Below are positions 11,671-21,706 of a stretch of 64,000 bases of DNA, one piece after another. Numbering within the stretch: position 1 is the first letter of the stretch; each line of letters starts with the position of its first letter. Origin of the DNA: Copromyces sp. CBS 386.78 (Eukaryota > Ascomycota > Sordariomycetes > Sordariales > Sordariaceae); assembly GCA_030685235.1 (NCBI GenBank), contig MU839194.1:1-64000 (forward strand). Reading direction: 5' to 3'. The position numbers were made by a program, and so were the translations under genes. The notes beneath the pieces are model-generated. The model saw only the letters and a list, made by a program, of their open reading frames with translations. It was not told the DNA's origin and ran no database searches.

Positions 11671-14600
11671 ATGTCCCTCTTGTTCAAGGAACTAATGAAA
11701 ACCAGGTGGGATAGCTCAGACCCCGAGAGGGCACCACCGCCGCTCCCACTCAACCCTCAGTCTCCCGGTGTCTCTAGAGCCGGCACCTCGAGTGCGATCC
11801 AGTCTGCCCATGCCGCCTTGCAGGAAAAGGCCCGCGAGAGTGCTAACCTGGTACCACACATCCCTAAACGCGCCGCTGGTGAGCCTTCTCCAGAGAGGAA
11901 CGAGAGGCCCCCTTTGCGCAACGCGGCTACGGCTGCGTCACATCGCCGTCTGAATTCCCTTCAGAACAACACTGTCAAGGATATCAGTTTGATGCTTGAG
12001 AGTGGTCACGTCCCCAATACATCTGCCTCGCGATCACCAGAGAAACACGACTTCAAGCACGACTTCAAGTTGGATAGCAAACTCGATACCAAGTTTGACA
12101 AGTACGAGAAACAAGAAAACAACAAGCACGATAGGTACGAGAGCAAGTACGAAAGGCCGACCACCCCTACGAGGAGTCGCGAAAACCACGTCGAGTTCAG
12201 GGACGACAAGGAGGACCTCCTAAAACCCGCCCCCACCATGGGTTCACCACGGATGGGTCCTAGTTTGACCTCTGGTGGTATCCTGCGCCAAACCAACAGC
12301 ACGAGCAGCATGCGGCGACCACATCAGAGCATACTCGGCGAGAACACGCCTCCTCAGTCGGCCACCATGCTCGCCCTCCAGAACATGAGCAGTGCCAGCC
12401 ACCTCGGGACGTCGTCGACGGTCAGGGACTCGGATCCCCTCGCTAACATCACTAACGGCTCCAGCGGATTACCCAAGACGACTATGGCTCCCCATGGCCT
12501 CGAGGCCCTGTCGAATCAGCTCCTCACCATCACCAACATTGCTTCGGCCCTGCAACGAGAAATGTCGGCGCTTAGCAGGCGCAGCAGAGATAATGCTACA
12601 GACTTGCTCAGCTTGAAGGAGGCCACCAATCAGCGCGATGAGGATATTCGCAGGAGTTTGCGAGAGTTGATCACCGACGCCAAGTCGAGGGCTGCGCAAA
12701 GGGAAGCGTACGGCGGTGGTCCACCGTCGCCTACGTCGCTAAAGTCGCGACCTTTCTCCCTGCCGCGAATACCTACGCCACATAGCTCTGGCGCGTCGCT
12801 TGATCGAGAGTCGCTATTGAGCACGCCATCCCTCGTAGCCGATACTTCGTCCATTGCTCTTCTAGAAAAGATCCTTCGTGACATGGGAACCAAAGAGGGC
12901 CAAGAGTCGCTTCTCTCGAGGCTTAACGAACTCGCCCGCCAGCTTTCCGGCTTTTCCACGGCTGAAAAGCTAGAAGAGATTATCCGCCTCGTCAAAGCCA
13001 ACCAGCACCATGCTCTTGTACCGGCTACTGGCGGAGGGGGAAAAGGTGGAGGTGGTGGCGGCGGCGGCGGCGGTGGTCGCAACCGCGCCTGGAGCTTCAG
13101 CGAAGACGAAGACGGCCGAAATCGCGTAGGTCGAATGCTCGAAGAATCCGGAAATTCACCAGCCCAAACCCCCACAAGCTCCCGAGCTACCGATCCCATG
13201 AACGATGAAATCCTCTCCGCCCTGCGCTCAGTCAAGGACCACATTGCCCAAGGCGGCAGCCTCAGCAGCGACGTCAAGTCCCTCGTAAAGGAGCTGCGCG
13301 GCGAAGTCCAGGGCATGGGTCAAGAGATCGGTCGTCGACTGAACGAAGTCTCCTCCAAGTCTTCCCAGACCCTGCCCGTTGACGACTCCACAAAGGAAGC
13401 TATGAACAAGATTGTCTCCGACGGGTTGGAAGAGATGCGCCAAAACATGGTCAAGATCGTGCACGAGCACCGTAAGAAGGCCCAAGAGACGGTTGCGGCA
13501 GCGCCTCGAATCGACTCCATGATCGATTACAGGGAGATCTACAACAGCATGCGTGCTGCCCTCAAAGATTCGCAAGCCAACAAGCCGCGCGTGCAGGAGC
13601 TTCGCAGGGAGGACGTCGTACAAGCAGTGCAAGATGCCTTCGAAAAATACAAGCCTGAGATCGAAATCCAGCAGATTGGATTGGAAAGGCACGAGGTGCT
13701 GGACTGTTTGAAGGAGGGGTTGGGCATGTATCTGCCAAAGGAGACGGCTTCCAAACAAGACGTGTTCGCTGCTGTCAACGAGGGGATCAGCAAGTTTGAG
13801 ACGGTCTCCAGGGACGATGTGCTCGAGTCTGTCAGGGAATGCCTGGACGAGTTCGACTTCCCTGTCACTCCCCAGCTTTCGCAAGACGACATATTGAGTG
13901 CAGTCAAGGATGGCTTGAGCGACTTCCCTAAGCCCCTGAAGCGTCAAGAGCTGGTGGATGCCATGGACGAGAGCCTCAACAAGTTCAACTTCACTGATGA
14001 CATGGCCGAAGCCGTGCAAGATGGTGTACGGTCCCTGGACCTGCCAAAGGACATGCAAACCGCCGTCACCAAGGCCTTGGAAACATTCGACTTCTCTTCC
14101 ACCGGACCGTCAAGCGAAGACATGATCGACGCCGTCCAGGAAGCTTTCGAAACCATGGATCTACCGTGCGACGTCAGCCGCGCCGTCGTCAAAGCTCTGA
14201 AAACCCCCGAGTTTGCTCAGCACATTGCTTCCTACATCCCCCGTCCCGATCTGTCACGTGTCGACCTTGCTGATGCCGTCCGCGAAGGATTCGATGCGCT
14301 CGATATCTCAGGAGATGTCGTCCGCGCCGTCAGAGAAGGCCTCAAAGAACTAGATCTCTCCGAATTCTCCGGTTCACATTCCAAAGCTCTCGTCCGCCAT
14401 GGCGCCACTCCCCCTTCCATCTTGAAGCCTGAAACGGAAGAAATCATTGAGCGACTGTACGAAATCCGCGACTCACTCAGGGATGAGTTCCGCGCCTTCT
14501 CGGAAAACAGCAAGCCCGGCTCCCGTGGTGGTGATGCCGAGAGGACCACACCTGATATTACCATGGATGGGTTCGAGAAACTCAGGCATGACATCGAAGC

Positions 14601-17600
14601 GTACGTCGACCGCGCCCGCACCGACGGCAACTCCGACGATTTGATCCCGCACATGACTGAAACGTTGGAGAAATTTAGGGAGGAAGTGGCGGAGCTGGTG
14701 AAAAAGGCTTCGCAGAGCACCAACGATCTGCTAAGGGAGGAACTCGAATCACTCCGCGACGTCGTCAACGGCACCTTGGTCCCCGTCACCCCACTTGCGC
14801 AGCCCGGCGGCAGCAATGCTGAGATTCTCGAAGCCATCGGTGCCATTCGTAAGGAGATGGGCAACACCGCCAAATCTCAGCAAGCCGGTGGAGCCGGTGG
14901 AATAACGGAGACGAGAATCCTCGATGCTCTGCAAGAGGGACTCGGTGATCTGAAGAAGAGTATCGACAAGCTCGCTAACAAACCTGGTGACCTCTCGGCT
15001 AATGACGAGATTCTGGATGCGCTCAAGGAGGGCCTGAAGGGCGTCAGAGCTGATCTCGAAGAGCTTAGGGCCGGCGGCGGGTTTGATGACGAGTTCGCAC
15101 TGACGCCTTTTAGCAAGAATGGCGATCAACCTTCTAAGCAGCTTGGTCATGGTCATGCTGAGGAGATTAGAAGTCTTCATGCTATGGTTGATAAGCTGGG
15201 CAAGAAGGTGGATGCTATGGAGAGTGGTGGTGCCAAACCTGCTACCTCCAAGGCTGAGCTAGGCGAGGTTGAAGCTTTGCTACGAAAGTTGATCGATTCC
15301 GTCGCCTCTCTTTCTGCTCGCGAGCAGCAGCAGCAGAAGATCAACCTCTCGCCTCTTGAAAAAACCGTTCGCTCCCTGCAGACTTCGGTTGATACCGCGA
15401 TTGGAGGACTACGCAAGTCCATTGATGAGTGGACCAAGGCTAGATCGTCAGGAACCGCGCCTAAGCAGCCCGAGCCTGAACTACTACCCACCAGTGAACC
15501 CACCGATCCGGCTACGAAGGAGGACGTCCAAGCTATTGAGACCATTCTCAGGAATACCAAGGATAGTTTGGATGATCTCGTCATTGCCCAGCGAGAGCAG
15601 GGTGAGAAGGCCAGGAAGGAGCATTTTGATCAGTTGGAGGTGCTGCTGGTGGAGACGAAGACCAGTCTTGGTGATTTGTCGAAGCAGGTGGAGGGTGTGT
15701 CCAAGAAGGAGGATGTTTCCGGCCTCGAGTCGCTGCTCACCAAGATGACCACCGCCTTTGACGAAATGAAGACCCACGAGGAGAAGGAAGATTCTGACAA
15801 GCTCACCAAGACTGATCTTGAGGCTGTTGAGGCTGTTTGTCTTGAGGTCAAGTCGCTCCTTTCGTCAAGGCCCGCTGCTACTGATGCGAAGGACTCTACA
15901 ACAGCCACTGCCAGCCACCCCGACATGGACAGCAACTTCAAGACGTTGACCGAGAAACTTGAAGCTCAGGCTGAGGCTTCCACCAAGACAAGCGGAGATA
16001 TCACCGACCGCGTGTCCGAAGTCAAGTCCCTCATCGAAGAGTTCCATGAAGTCATCAAAGCTAAACTCACTGATGGAGCCAAAGGGGTGGATTCCATTCA
16101 CAAGGTCTTGACTCCTATGAGCGAGATCGTCAAGAAGAACGCGACATTGCAGGGCGAGCTGATGGAGCTTTGGGGTGGCATGAAGGAGGGTTTCGAGGAG
16201 GGGCGCACCACCGTCGACAAGGCGAAGACCGATATCGAGACCAAGATTGAGGAGCTTCAGAAGGCACAGGGCGGTGAGATCAAAGAGGCCGTGGTTGCGA
16301 CCAAGACTCAAGTGGAGGAGCTCAAGGCTGTGCTGGAGCCTCTCAGCGGTACTGTCACCGAGGCCGTGGAGAAGATGGAGGTTTCGAGCAAGACGGTCTT
16401 CGAAAGGGTGGATGAGCTGGTGGGCAAGGCCAATGAGAACCATCTTGATATCAAGGCTGAGCATACCCTTACTCGAGAGCAGGTGCAGGAGATGGCTGGC
16501 AAGGTGGATGGCTTGCAGTCTCTCGTTGCTGAGCATCAGCCCAAGGTTGCGGAGAACATGCAAGAAGTGCTTGCACTGGTTGGTCAGCACTTTGAACACT
16601 CCAAGACGACAACGGAGGGTCTGCAGATCAAGGTCGTTGACGCCATGCCTACTGTCAATGAGAAGCTTGATAAGCTCGTTGGTCAGACTGCCAAGTTTGC
16701 TGTTCTTGAAGATGTCCACCAGCAAGTCAAGAATACCTCCTCTGAGCTTGCTGGTTTTATCGCCGCTCAGACGCAACGTGCTGTTGAAGAGGACGATAAC
16801 AAGAAGAAGATTCTGCAGGAGACCACCATTGCTCTTGAGCGCCAGCTGGCTGAGAAGGAAGCAATTGAGGCTCGTCTGGCTGAGCTCAAGGAGGAGGAAG
16901 CCCGCGTCAAGGAGAACATCAATGTCACTTTGCGCGAGGAGCAGGATCAGCTCAAGTCCCAGTTCTTGGAGAACCTGCAACAGGAACAGGCTCGTCTAAA
17001 GCAGATGAATGAGTCGCTCAAGCAAGAGCAGGAGGGATTGAAGTCCACTTTCCTGGCTAACTTGGCTGAGGAGGAACATCGCCTCAAGACGCTCAATGAG
17101 TCGCTGAGAAAGGAGCATGAGGAGGCTAAGGCGGTGTTCATGGCTGGTCTTAAGGAGGAGGAGACGAGGCTAAAGGAACTTAATGCTTCCCTCAAGGAAG
17201 AGCAGGACGTTCTCAAGAAGCAGTTTACTGCCAACCTGGAAGAGGAAAGGGATCGTCTGATGGAGATGAACGTCGCTCTCAAGGAAGAACACGACACCAT
17301 GAAGAAGACCTTCGCGTCTAACCTCCGCGATGAGCGCGACCGTCTGATCGAGCTCAATTCCGCCCTCAAAGCCGAGCACGAGTCGCTCAAGCGGAGCTTC
17401 CTTGCCGTTCTGAAGGACGAAGAAGCCCGTCTGAAAGAATCCAACGACGCTTTACGGGAAGAACAGCAACTTCTCAAGGATAAGTTCCTCAAGAACCTGC
17501 GCGAGGAGGAATCCTTACTGAAAGAAGTCAACGAAGGTCTGCGGCAAGAGCAGAAAGAACTTAGGAGTTCCTTCCTCGCCGCTTTCCAAGAAGAGGAGAG

Positions 17601-19131
17601 ACGGCTGAAGGAAATCAATGCTTCCTTAAGAGAAGAGCAGGAGGAGATGAAGGCCATCTTCCGCGATGAGCAGGAGAAGCTCAAAGTGGATTTGCTCGCC
17701 AATCTGATGGAAGAGGAGTGTCGACTTAAGGAACGCAATGAAGCTTTGAGGAAGGAACATGATAAACTCAAGGAACAGTTCCTGGCTGATTTGCGCGCTG
17801 AGCAGACGGGGATTAAACATGTTCTTGTCGAGTTAAGGTCGGAGCAGGAGGATTTGGTGCGCAAAAAGTCTAGGCTGACGGCGGATCTTTCGAGCTTGGA
17901 TACTGCCCTCCGCTTAAGAAGGGAGGAGCTTCATGAGATGGAAACGAGAGCTGAGACGCTTGAGCGCAGGATTCTGGAGGGGGTCATGGATCACTCACGC
18001 TTGTTGCTGATGGCTAAGGGGAAGAGATTCACCACGGGCGTTGGCCGCGAAAGCATGAATCGCAAGCGCGTCCCCTCGCAGATGTCTACCCGCGCTCCCA
18101 GCGTCGTTTCCAGAATCGAGTCCAGGCAGCCCACGTCTGCATTGAACATGGCTGCTATCAACGCCAAGACTAGAGCCGCTGGGACCCCTAAGACGGGATC
18201 AGCTTCTAACAGGCGCATTCTCTCCCTCAGTCAAATGGTTAGTGGAGGGTTATCGGGCGGCGGCATCAAGCGCAGCAATAGCGTTAGGAACGGGGCTGCC
18301 GGTGGTGGTGTCGCGGCTGCTAAGGCGGCTGTTGCTGCTCATCATGGTGATGCCGGTACTGGTACTTCTGCGAGGCCAAAGGCTGGGGAGAGAAATGGCA
18401 GTTGGGCCACTACCTCTTCTCGTTCGACAGCGACAGCTAAAGGATACGGTGATCTGGCCTCTTCCAAGGCCATGGACGATAAAGAGCCCTCCCTGAAAGA
18501 GACCGATGATGAGGATGAGGAGGGGTATAATACCGCTACTCCCCCCGTCGACGTTCGCTCTCGTGGGTCTGCTGGGTCAGATGAGGATATGGTCCATGTG
18601 GATGATGATGCGCGCACCGAGTCCTCCTCCCGCTACGGCGGTGGCGACGATCACAATGACACAGAGACTGAAGCGGATGAAACAGCTACCCTCCGCCGCT
18701 CCTCCCAGGGCACAACAGTCATCACCTCGTCTTCCCGCTCCGGCCGCTCTGGCCGCTCTCCTCGCTCAAACGGTAGCCGTGGCAGCCACGACGAAGACGG
18801 CGAGACAGAAAGCCAGTACAGCAGCCACGACCAAGACGACGACTACTCGGACTACGAAACAGGCGACGATAGTGAAGACGGCTCGTGGACTGAGAGGGGT
18901 AGTGCCGTCTCGGGCATGAGCGGCACGTCGGGCATGACTGGGACTACGGGCACGAGTAGGACTGCGCCGAGTGTTGGGCCGAGTGCGAGTGTTATGAGTG
19001 TTGCTAGCAGCAGGGTTTCTAAAGCGTCCAAGATGTCGAAGGATTCGGCTATCAGTGGTATTCCTAGGGCGAAACCTGTTGGGAGTCCGAAGAAGAGTGG
19101 TGGTGGTGGTGGGAAGAAAGCGGCGAAGTAG
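11671..19131 (+). CDS. Giant coiled-coil protein, 2486 aa
   Basis: A single uninterrupted frame encodes a very large, mostly helical protein. Residues 1-440 are Ser/Pro-rich and probably disordered. A glycine tract sits near 451-470. About 645-905 is a row of degenerate amphipathic repeats of the type D-x-x-x-A-V-x-x-G-L-x-x-F-D, with looser copies to about 1130. Helical coiled-coil sequence follows to about 1750. Residues 1754-2060 contain roughly ten 29-residue repeats (consensus LKEEQ-x-x-LK-x-x-F-x-x-NL-x-EE). The tail is acidic, then Ser/Gly/Thr-rich and ends in Lys. There is no motor or ATPase motif, so the generic label chromosome segregation ATPase-like would rest only on coiled-coil similarity. 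A scaffold or tether at cytoskeleton, septum or hyphal tip is plausible inference. Start chosen as the first Met of the long frame. Confidence 0.85.
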   Translation: MSLLFKELMKTRWDSSDPERAPPPLPLNPQSPGVSRAGTSSAIQSAHAALQEKARESANLVPHIPKRAAGEPSPERNERPPLRNAATAASHRRLNSLQNNTVKDISLMLESGHVPNTSASRSPEKHDFKHDFKLDSKLDTKFDKYEKQENNKHDRYESKYERPTTPTRSRENHVEFRDDKEDLLKPAPTMGSPRMGPSLTSGGILRQTNSTSSMRRPHQSILGENTPPQSATMLALQNMSSASHLGTSSTVRDSDPLANITNGSSGLPKTTMAPHGLEALSNQLLTITNIASALQREMSALSRRSRDNATDLLSLKEATNQRDEDIRRSLRELITDAKSRAAQREAYGGGPPSPTSLKSRPFSLPRIPTPHSSGASLDRESLLSTPSLVADTSSIALLEKILRDMGTKEGQESLLSRLNELARQLSGFSTAEKLEEIIRLVKANQHHALVPATGGGGKGGGGGGGGGGGRNRAWSFSEDEDGRNRVGRMLEESGNSPAQTPTSSRATDPMNDEILSALRSVKDHIAQGGSLSSDVKSLVKELRGEVQGMGQEIGRRLNEVSSKSSQTLPVDDSTKEAMNKIVSDGLEEMRQNMVKIVHEHRKKAQETVAAAPRIDSMIDYREIYNSMRAALKDSQANKPRVQELRREDVVQAVQDAFEKYKPEIEIQQIGLERHEVLDCLKEGLGMYLPKETASKQDVFAAVNEGISKFETVSRDDVLESVRECLDEFDFPVTPQLSQDDILSAVKDGLSDFPKPLKRQELVDAMDESLNKFNFTDDMAEAVQDGVRSLDLPKDMQTAVTKALETFDFSSTGPSSEDMIDAVQEAFETMDLPCDVSRAVVKALKTPEFAQHIASYIPRPDLSRVDLADAVREGFDALDISGDVVRAVREGLKELDLSEFSGSHSKALVRHGATPPSILKPETEEIIERLYEIRDSLRDEFRAFSENSKPGSRGGDAERTTPDITMDGFEKLRHDIEAYVDRARTDGNSDDLIPHMTETLEKFREEVAELVKKASQSTNDLLREELESLRDVVNGTLVPVTPLAQPGGSNAEILEAIGAIRKEMGNTAKSQQAGGAGGITETRILDALQEGLGDLKKSIDKLANKPGDLSANDEILDALKEGLKGVRADLEELRAGGGFDDEFALTPFSKNGDQPSKQLGHGHAEEIRSLHAMVDKLGKKVDAMESGGAKPATSKAELGEVEALLRKLIDSVASLSAREQQQQKINLSPLEKTVRSLQTSVDTAIGGLRKSIDEWTKARSSGTAPKQPEPELLPTSEPTDPATKEDVQAIETILRNTKDSLDDLVIAQREQGEKARKEHFDQLEVLLVETKTSLGDLSKQVEGVSKKEDVSGLESLLTKMTTAFDEMKTHEEKEDSDKLTKTDLEAVEAVCLEVKSLLSSRPAATDAKDSTTATASHPDMDSNFKTLTEKLEAQAEASTKTSGDITDRVSEVKSLIEEFHEVIKAKLTDGAKGVDSIHKVLTPMSEIVKKNATLQGELMELWGGMKEGFEEGRTTVDKAKTDIETKIEELQKAQGGEIKEAVVATKTQVEELKAVLEPLSGTVTEAVEKMEVSSKTVFERVDELVGKANENHLDIKAEHTLTREQVQEMAGKVDGLQSLVAEHQPKVAENMQEVLALVGQHFEHSKTTTEGLQIKVVDAMPTVNEKLDKLVGQTAKFAVLEDVHQQVKNTSSELAGFIAAQTQRAVEEDDNKKKILQETTIALERQLAEKEAIEARLAELKEEEARVKENINVTLREEQDQLKSQFLENLQQEQARLKQMNESLKQEQEGLKSTFLANLAEEEHRLKTLNESLRKEHEEAKAVFMAGLKEEETRLKELNASLKEEQDVLKKQFTANLEEERDRLMEMNVALKEEHDTMKKTFASNLRDERDRLIELNSALKAEHESLKRSFLAVLKDEEARLKESNDALREEQQLLKDKFLKNLREEESLLKEVNEGLRQEQKELRSSFLAAFQEEERRLKEINASLREEQEEMKAIFRDEQEKLKVDLLANLMEEECRLKERNEALRKEHDKLKEQFLADLRAEQTGIKHVLVELRSEQEDLVRKKSRLTADLSSLDTALRLRREELHEMETRAETLERRILEGVMDHSRLLLMAKGKRFTTGVGRESMNRKRVPSQMSTRAPSVVSRIESRQPTSALNMAAINAKTRAAGTPKTGSASNRRILSLSQMVSGGLSGGGIKRSNSVRNGAAGGGVAAAKAAVAAHHGDAGTGTSARPKAGERNGSWATTSSRSTATAKGYGDLASSKAMDDKEPSLKETDDEDEEGYNTATPPVDVRSRGSAGSDEDMVHVDDDARTESSSRYGGGDDHNDTETEADETATLRRSSQGTTVITSSSRSGRSGRSPRSNGSRGSHDEDGETESQYSSHDQDDDYSDYETGDDSEDGSWTERGSAVSGMSGTSGMTGTTGTSRTAPSVGPSASVMSVASSRVSKASKMSKDSAISGIPRAKPVGSPKKSGGGGGKKAAK
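16930..17840 (+). repeat. 87-bp coding repeat array (29-residue units)
   Basis: Within the coiled-coil gene about ten consecutive units encode variants of a 29-residue block beginning L-[KR]-[EQ]-E-[QH] and containing [FL]-x-x-[NG]-L and EE-x-RLKE. The units have diverged at DNA level, so this is an old expansion. A period of 29 is four heptads plus one residue, which breaks strict heptad phase once per unit. Confidence 0.8.
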
Positions 19132-19394
19132 TGAGGTGGATGAGCTGGAAGTGTTATGGGTCAGGTCAGGGAGATGGATGGATGGATGGATGAAGGGTGA
19201 TTGATGGTCCTATGATACGATACCTGCTTTGTTTTTTTCAGTTCCAGGAGGCTTTACTCTAGCTTGATGGGTTTGTTTTTGTTGTATTACTTGTTCGGGT
19301 TAACCTACTTGGGATTTTTTTGTACGGATTATCGGATGGGATGGGTGGTCGTTTGTGGTTTTTGCTTAGGTACTGATGCCATGGCTTGATGCTT

Positions 19395-19395
19395 G

Positions 19396-19445
<50 letters not shown>
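19395..19445. repeat. (GCTT)n microsatellite
   Basis: About twelve perfect tetranucleotide units occur in the 3' flank of the coiled-coil gene. Shorter GGAT and GACG tetranucleotide runs lie nearby (19173-19190, 19510-19522). Confidence 0.95.
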
Positions 19446-19446
<1 letters not shown>

Positions 19447-19707
19447 TGTTTATGCGACTACCCGGGCACTGAGTTGTTATGGTGCTGATGCTGGAATGAT
19501 GGCTGGAGGGACGGACGGACGGATATCTGATAGGAAAGGGTTCGCTTTGGTGCCTTAGTTTTAGGCTGTCAAATTCAGTTATGTTGCTTCTACGTACTTT
19601 TCGTGCGTGGGACGGGGTGGGTGGGTGGATGGTGACTTGGTGACGGTGTGACGGTGTGACTGGGGGTCGAACGAACGCTTCCGTCCATGGAGTCTTTAGT
19701 CTAGAAT

Positions 19708-20700
19708 CTAGCACGAATCGTGCTCAATATAAGAAACACTCCACTGGTCCTTGATAAAGTAAAAGATGTGGCCTATAGTGACAAATATGTTCGCATTGTT
19801 AAAGCTGCACCGATTTACGAGGATCTGAGCGGCGTCGGCAATGGCGCCATACGAAAAGGAGCTCCTGTGGGCTTTGTGTTGGCAGGGTTCTGGTCCTGTG
19901 TAAGGGTGAGAGGGAACTTGAAGTAAGGTAGGTAGGTAGGTAGGTAGGCAGGCAGGTAGGTAGGCAGGCAGGTAGGCAGGTAGGCAGTGTAGGTAGGTAG
20001 GTAGGTAGGTAGGTAGGTAGGTAGGTAGGTAGGTAGGCAGGTAGGTAGTGTAGGTAGGTAGGTAGGTAGGTAGGTAGGTAGGTAGGCAGGTAGGTAGGTA
20101 GGTAGGTAGGTAGGTAGGTAGGCAGGTAGGTAGGTAGGTAGGTAGGTAGGTAGTGTAGGTAGTGTAGGTAGTGTAGGTAGGTAGGCAGGTAGGTAGGCAG
20201 GTAGGTAGGTAGGTAGGTAGGTAGGTAGGTAGGTAGGTAGCTAGGTGCCTAGGTAGGTAGAAAGAAAGAAAGAAAGAAAGAATGGAAGAAGGAAGACTAC
20301 CCACCTACTCTAATGTCACCCAATACGTCCCGTCTGAATGTGGAATCCACATACACATACACATACCTCCCGTCGTTGCACCAGTACCTTACCTTACCTC
20401 AAATAGCTGAATTCCAGTCAGGAGCAGCCGGACGGAGCTCTACGCGGTCGCCTGGCAGTTTCCCGGACCACCAGACCGGGACCGAGCTTCGGATGGTTCA
20501 TGGTAGTCAAAGGGGGTTTCTTTGGATTGAGGTGCTTGATGCCCGCGTTGACGACTGGATGACTCTTATGGCGGCGTGGTCAAGTCGTAGAGGACGGGAG
20601 ATATACTGCAGTGGATTTCCAGGGCACTCTTTGTGGCTATTCACCGAGTTGATATAGGCGGGCAGAGGTGGGTGGACTCGACCGACGCGCGGGCTGCATG
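19708..20700 (-). pseudogene. Decayed paralogue of the 21707-22489 secreted protein gene
   Basis: The last exon is recognisable at about 19895-19708: YGAIADAAQILVNRC, GHIFYFIKDQWSVSYIE and a C-terminal DSC correspond to YSTIAEAAEVLVDQC, GHLFMKDQWSVIIHL and DKC in the intact gene. A donor near 20366 and an acceptor near 19896 bound an intron of about 470 bases filled by the tetranucleotide array. Upstream, matches to the central exon (CAGCCCGCGCGTCGGTCGAG, then segments reading VNSHKE and AGIKHLNPKK) lie in different frames with stops between them. The gene is therefore frameshifted and probably dead. The signal-peptide exon was not found. Confidence 0.75.
19923..20283. repeat. Large (AGGT)n array with AGGC variants, then (AAAG)n
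   Basis: About 320 bases of AGGT units are interspersed with AGGC units and TGTAGGT interruptions (19923-20247), followed by a short AAAG run (20261-20281). The array lies within the putative intron of the decayed secreted-protein paralogue. Confidence 0.95.
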
Positions 20701-21706
20701 TGGGGTGTGGTGTGGTGGATGATGTGGCGGTTATTTCTTCTGAATGCAAAATGTTGGGTGAGGGTCCGATAGCCAGCCGACATGACTCTCTCTTCAGTTC
20801 TCTTGCGCACTTTGCTCCGTCCTCTCATAAGGAAAGGCAACCCGTTGCGGGAAAACTAAACTCATCCCATCCCATACGAGACCCTTGTTGAAGCCATTCC
20901 CATGTCTTGGCATTCTTGGCATTCTTGGCATTAGTAGATACGATCCACGCGTGGCTACGTACCCTGTATATAAGTCGGACTTCCATGGTCCGTCCTCCTT
21001 TTCATCCTCTGTTGCTCTCTTGCTCTCTTCTTCAATTTTGAAATCAAGACATTCACCACCACCTCATCAATCGTCTCACGTGATAACCTCCTTTGTCATG
21101 ATGGTTCAACAACCCTTCCGCTCCCTCGTCTAGCTTTCTCTTCATCTCTTTTGTTGGTCGTCCTCCAACCTAAACCCTTCTCTCTCTCTCTCTCTCCTTC
21201 AAAATCCGGGCTTCCTGATGAGTGTGAGCTCCAATGTTGCATGGGGCAAGATGTCGTATCATTTATTTATTCAAATGTCTTATTCATTTTAGTGGACTAT
21301 GGAAGACTTCTACCGACCGAGACAGGAGCTTCAATTCTTTGCAGCCAGTCTTACTGTCTGTCAGACATGCACGAAACACGTCACTGAGTTAGGGGGACTC
21401 GTGATCAGTGATGAAGATAGATAGATGACTGGACCATGAATTGATGATGATGATGATGCTCCGGAAAGGATCTGACCGGACTCACTCCTCGTCCGGCTCA
21501 GCCTGGCTACCTAAACTAATGTACATGTTGCCTTGGGTCATCGAGGCAATCTCGTTGCGACCCGTAACGTAAGCGTGCATGCTGTGACTCGCTCGACCTT
21601 GGGTTCCAGTTGCTCGAAGTCAGGAGTAAGTGAGAGGGAACATTGGGATTGAATTGAGCCCCGACGTGGGGGATCTGGTCGAACGCTCCGTACATGCAAT
21701 GCAGCC
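20701..21706. other. Gene-free stretch
   Basis: About 1 kb between the decayed paralogue and the 3' end of the intact secreted-protein gene. It contains short C/T runs (about 21180-21200) and GATGAT runs (about 21440-21455). Open frames of 60-80 codons overlap in several frames and show no family resemblance. No gene is supported. Confidence 0.5.

Noticed and set aside
15865..16980. 371-codon Leu-rich minus-strand frame
   Set aside because: Antisense of the Lys/Glu-rich coiled-coil coding sequence, which reads as Leu/Phe/Ser on the other strand.
19923..20247. Possible CRISPR-like or coding repeat (the frame reads as Leu-Pro-Thr-Tyr repeats)
   Set aside because: It is a simple tetranucleotide array without spacers, and the protein-like frame is only a consequence of the repeat.
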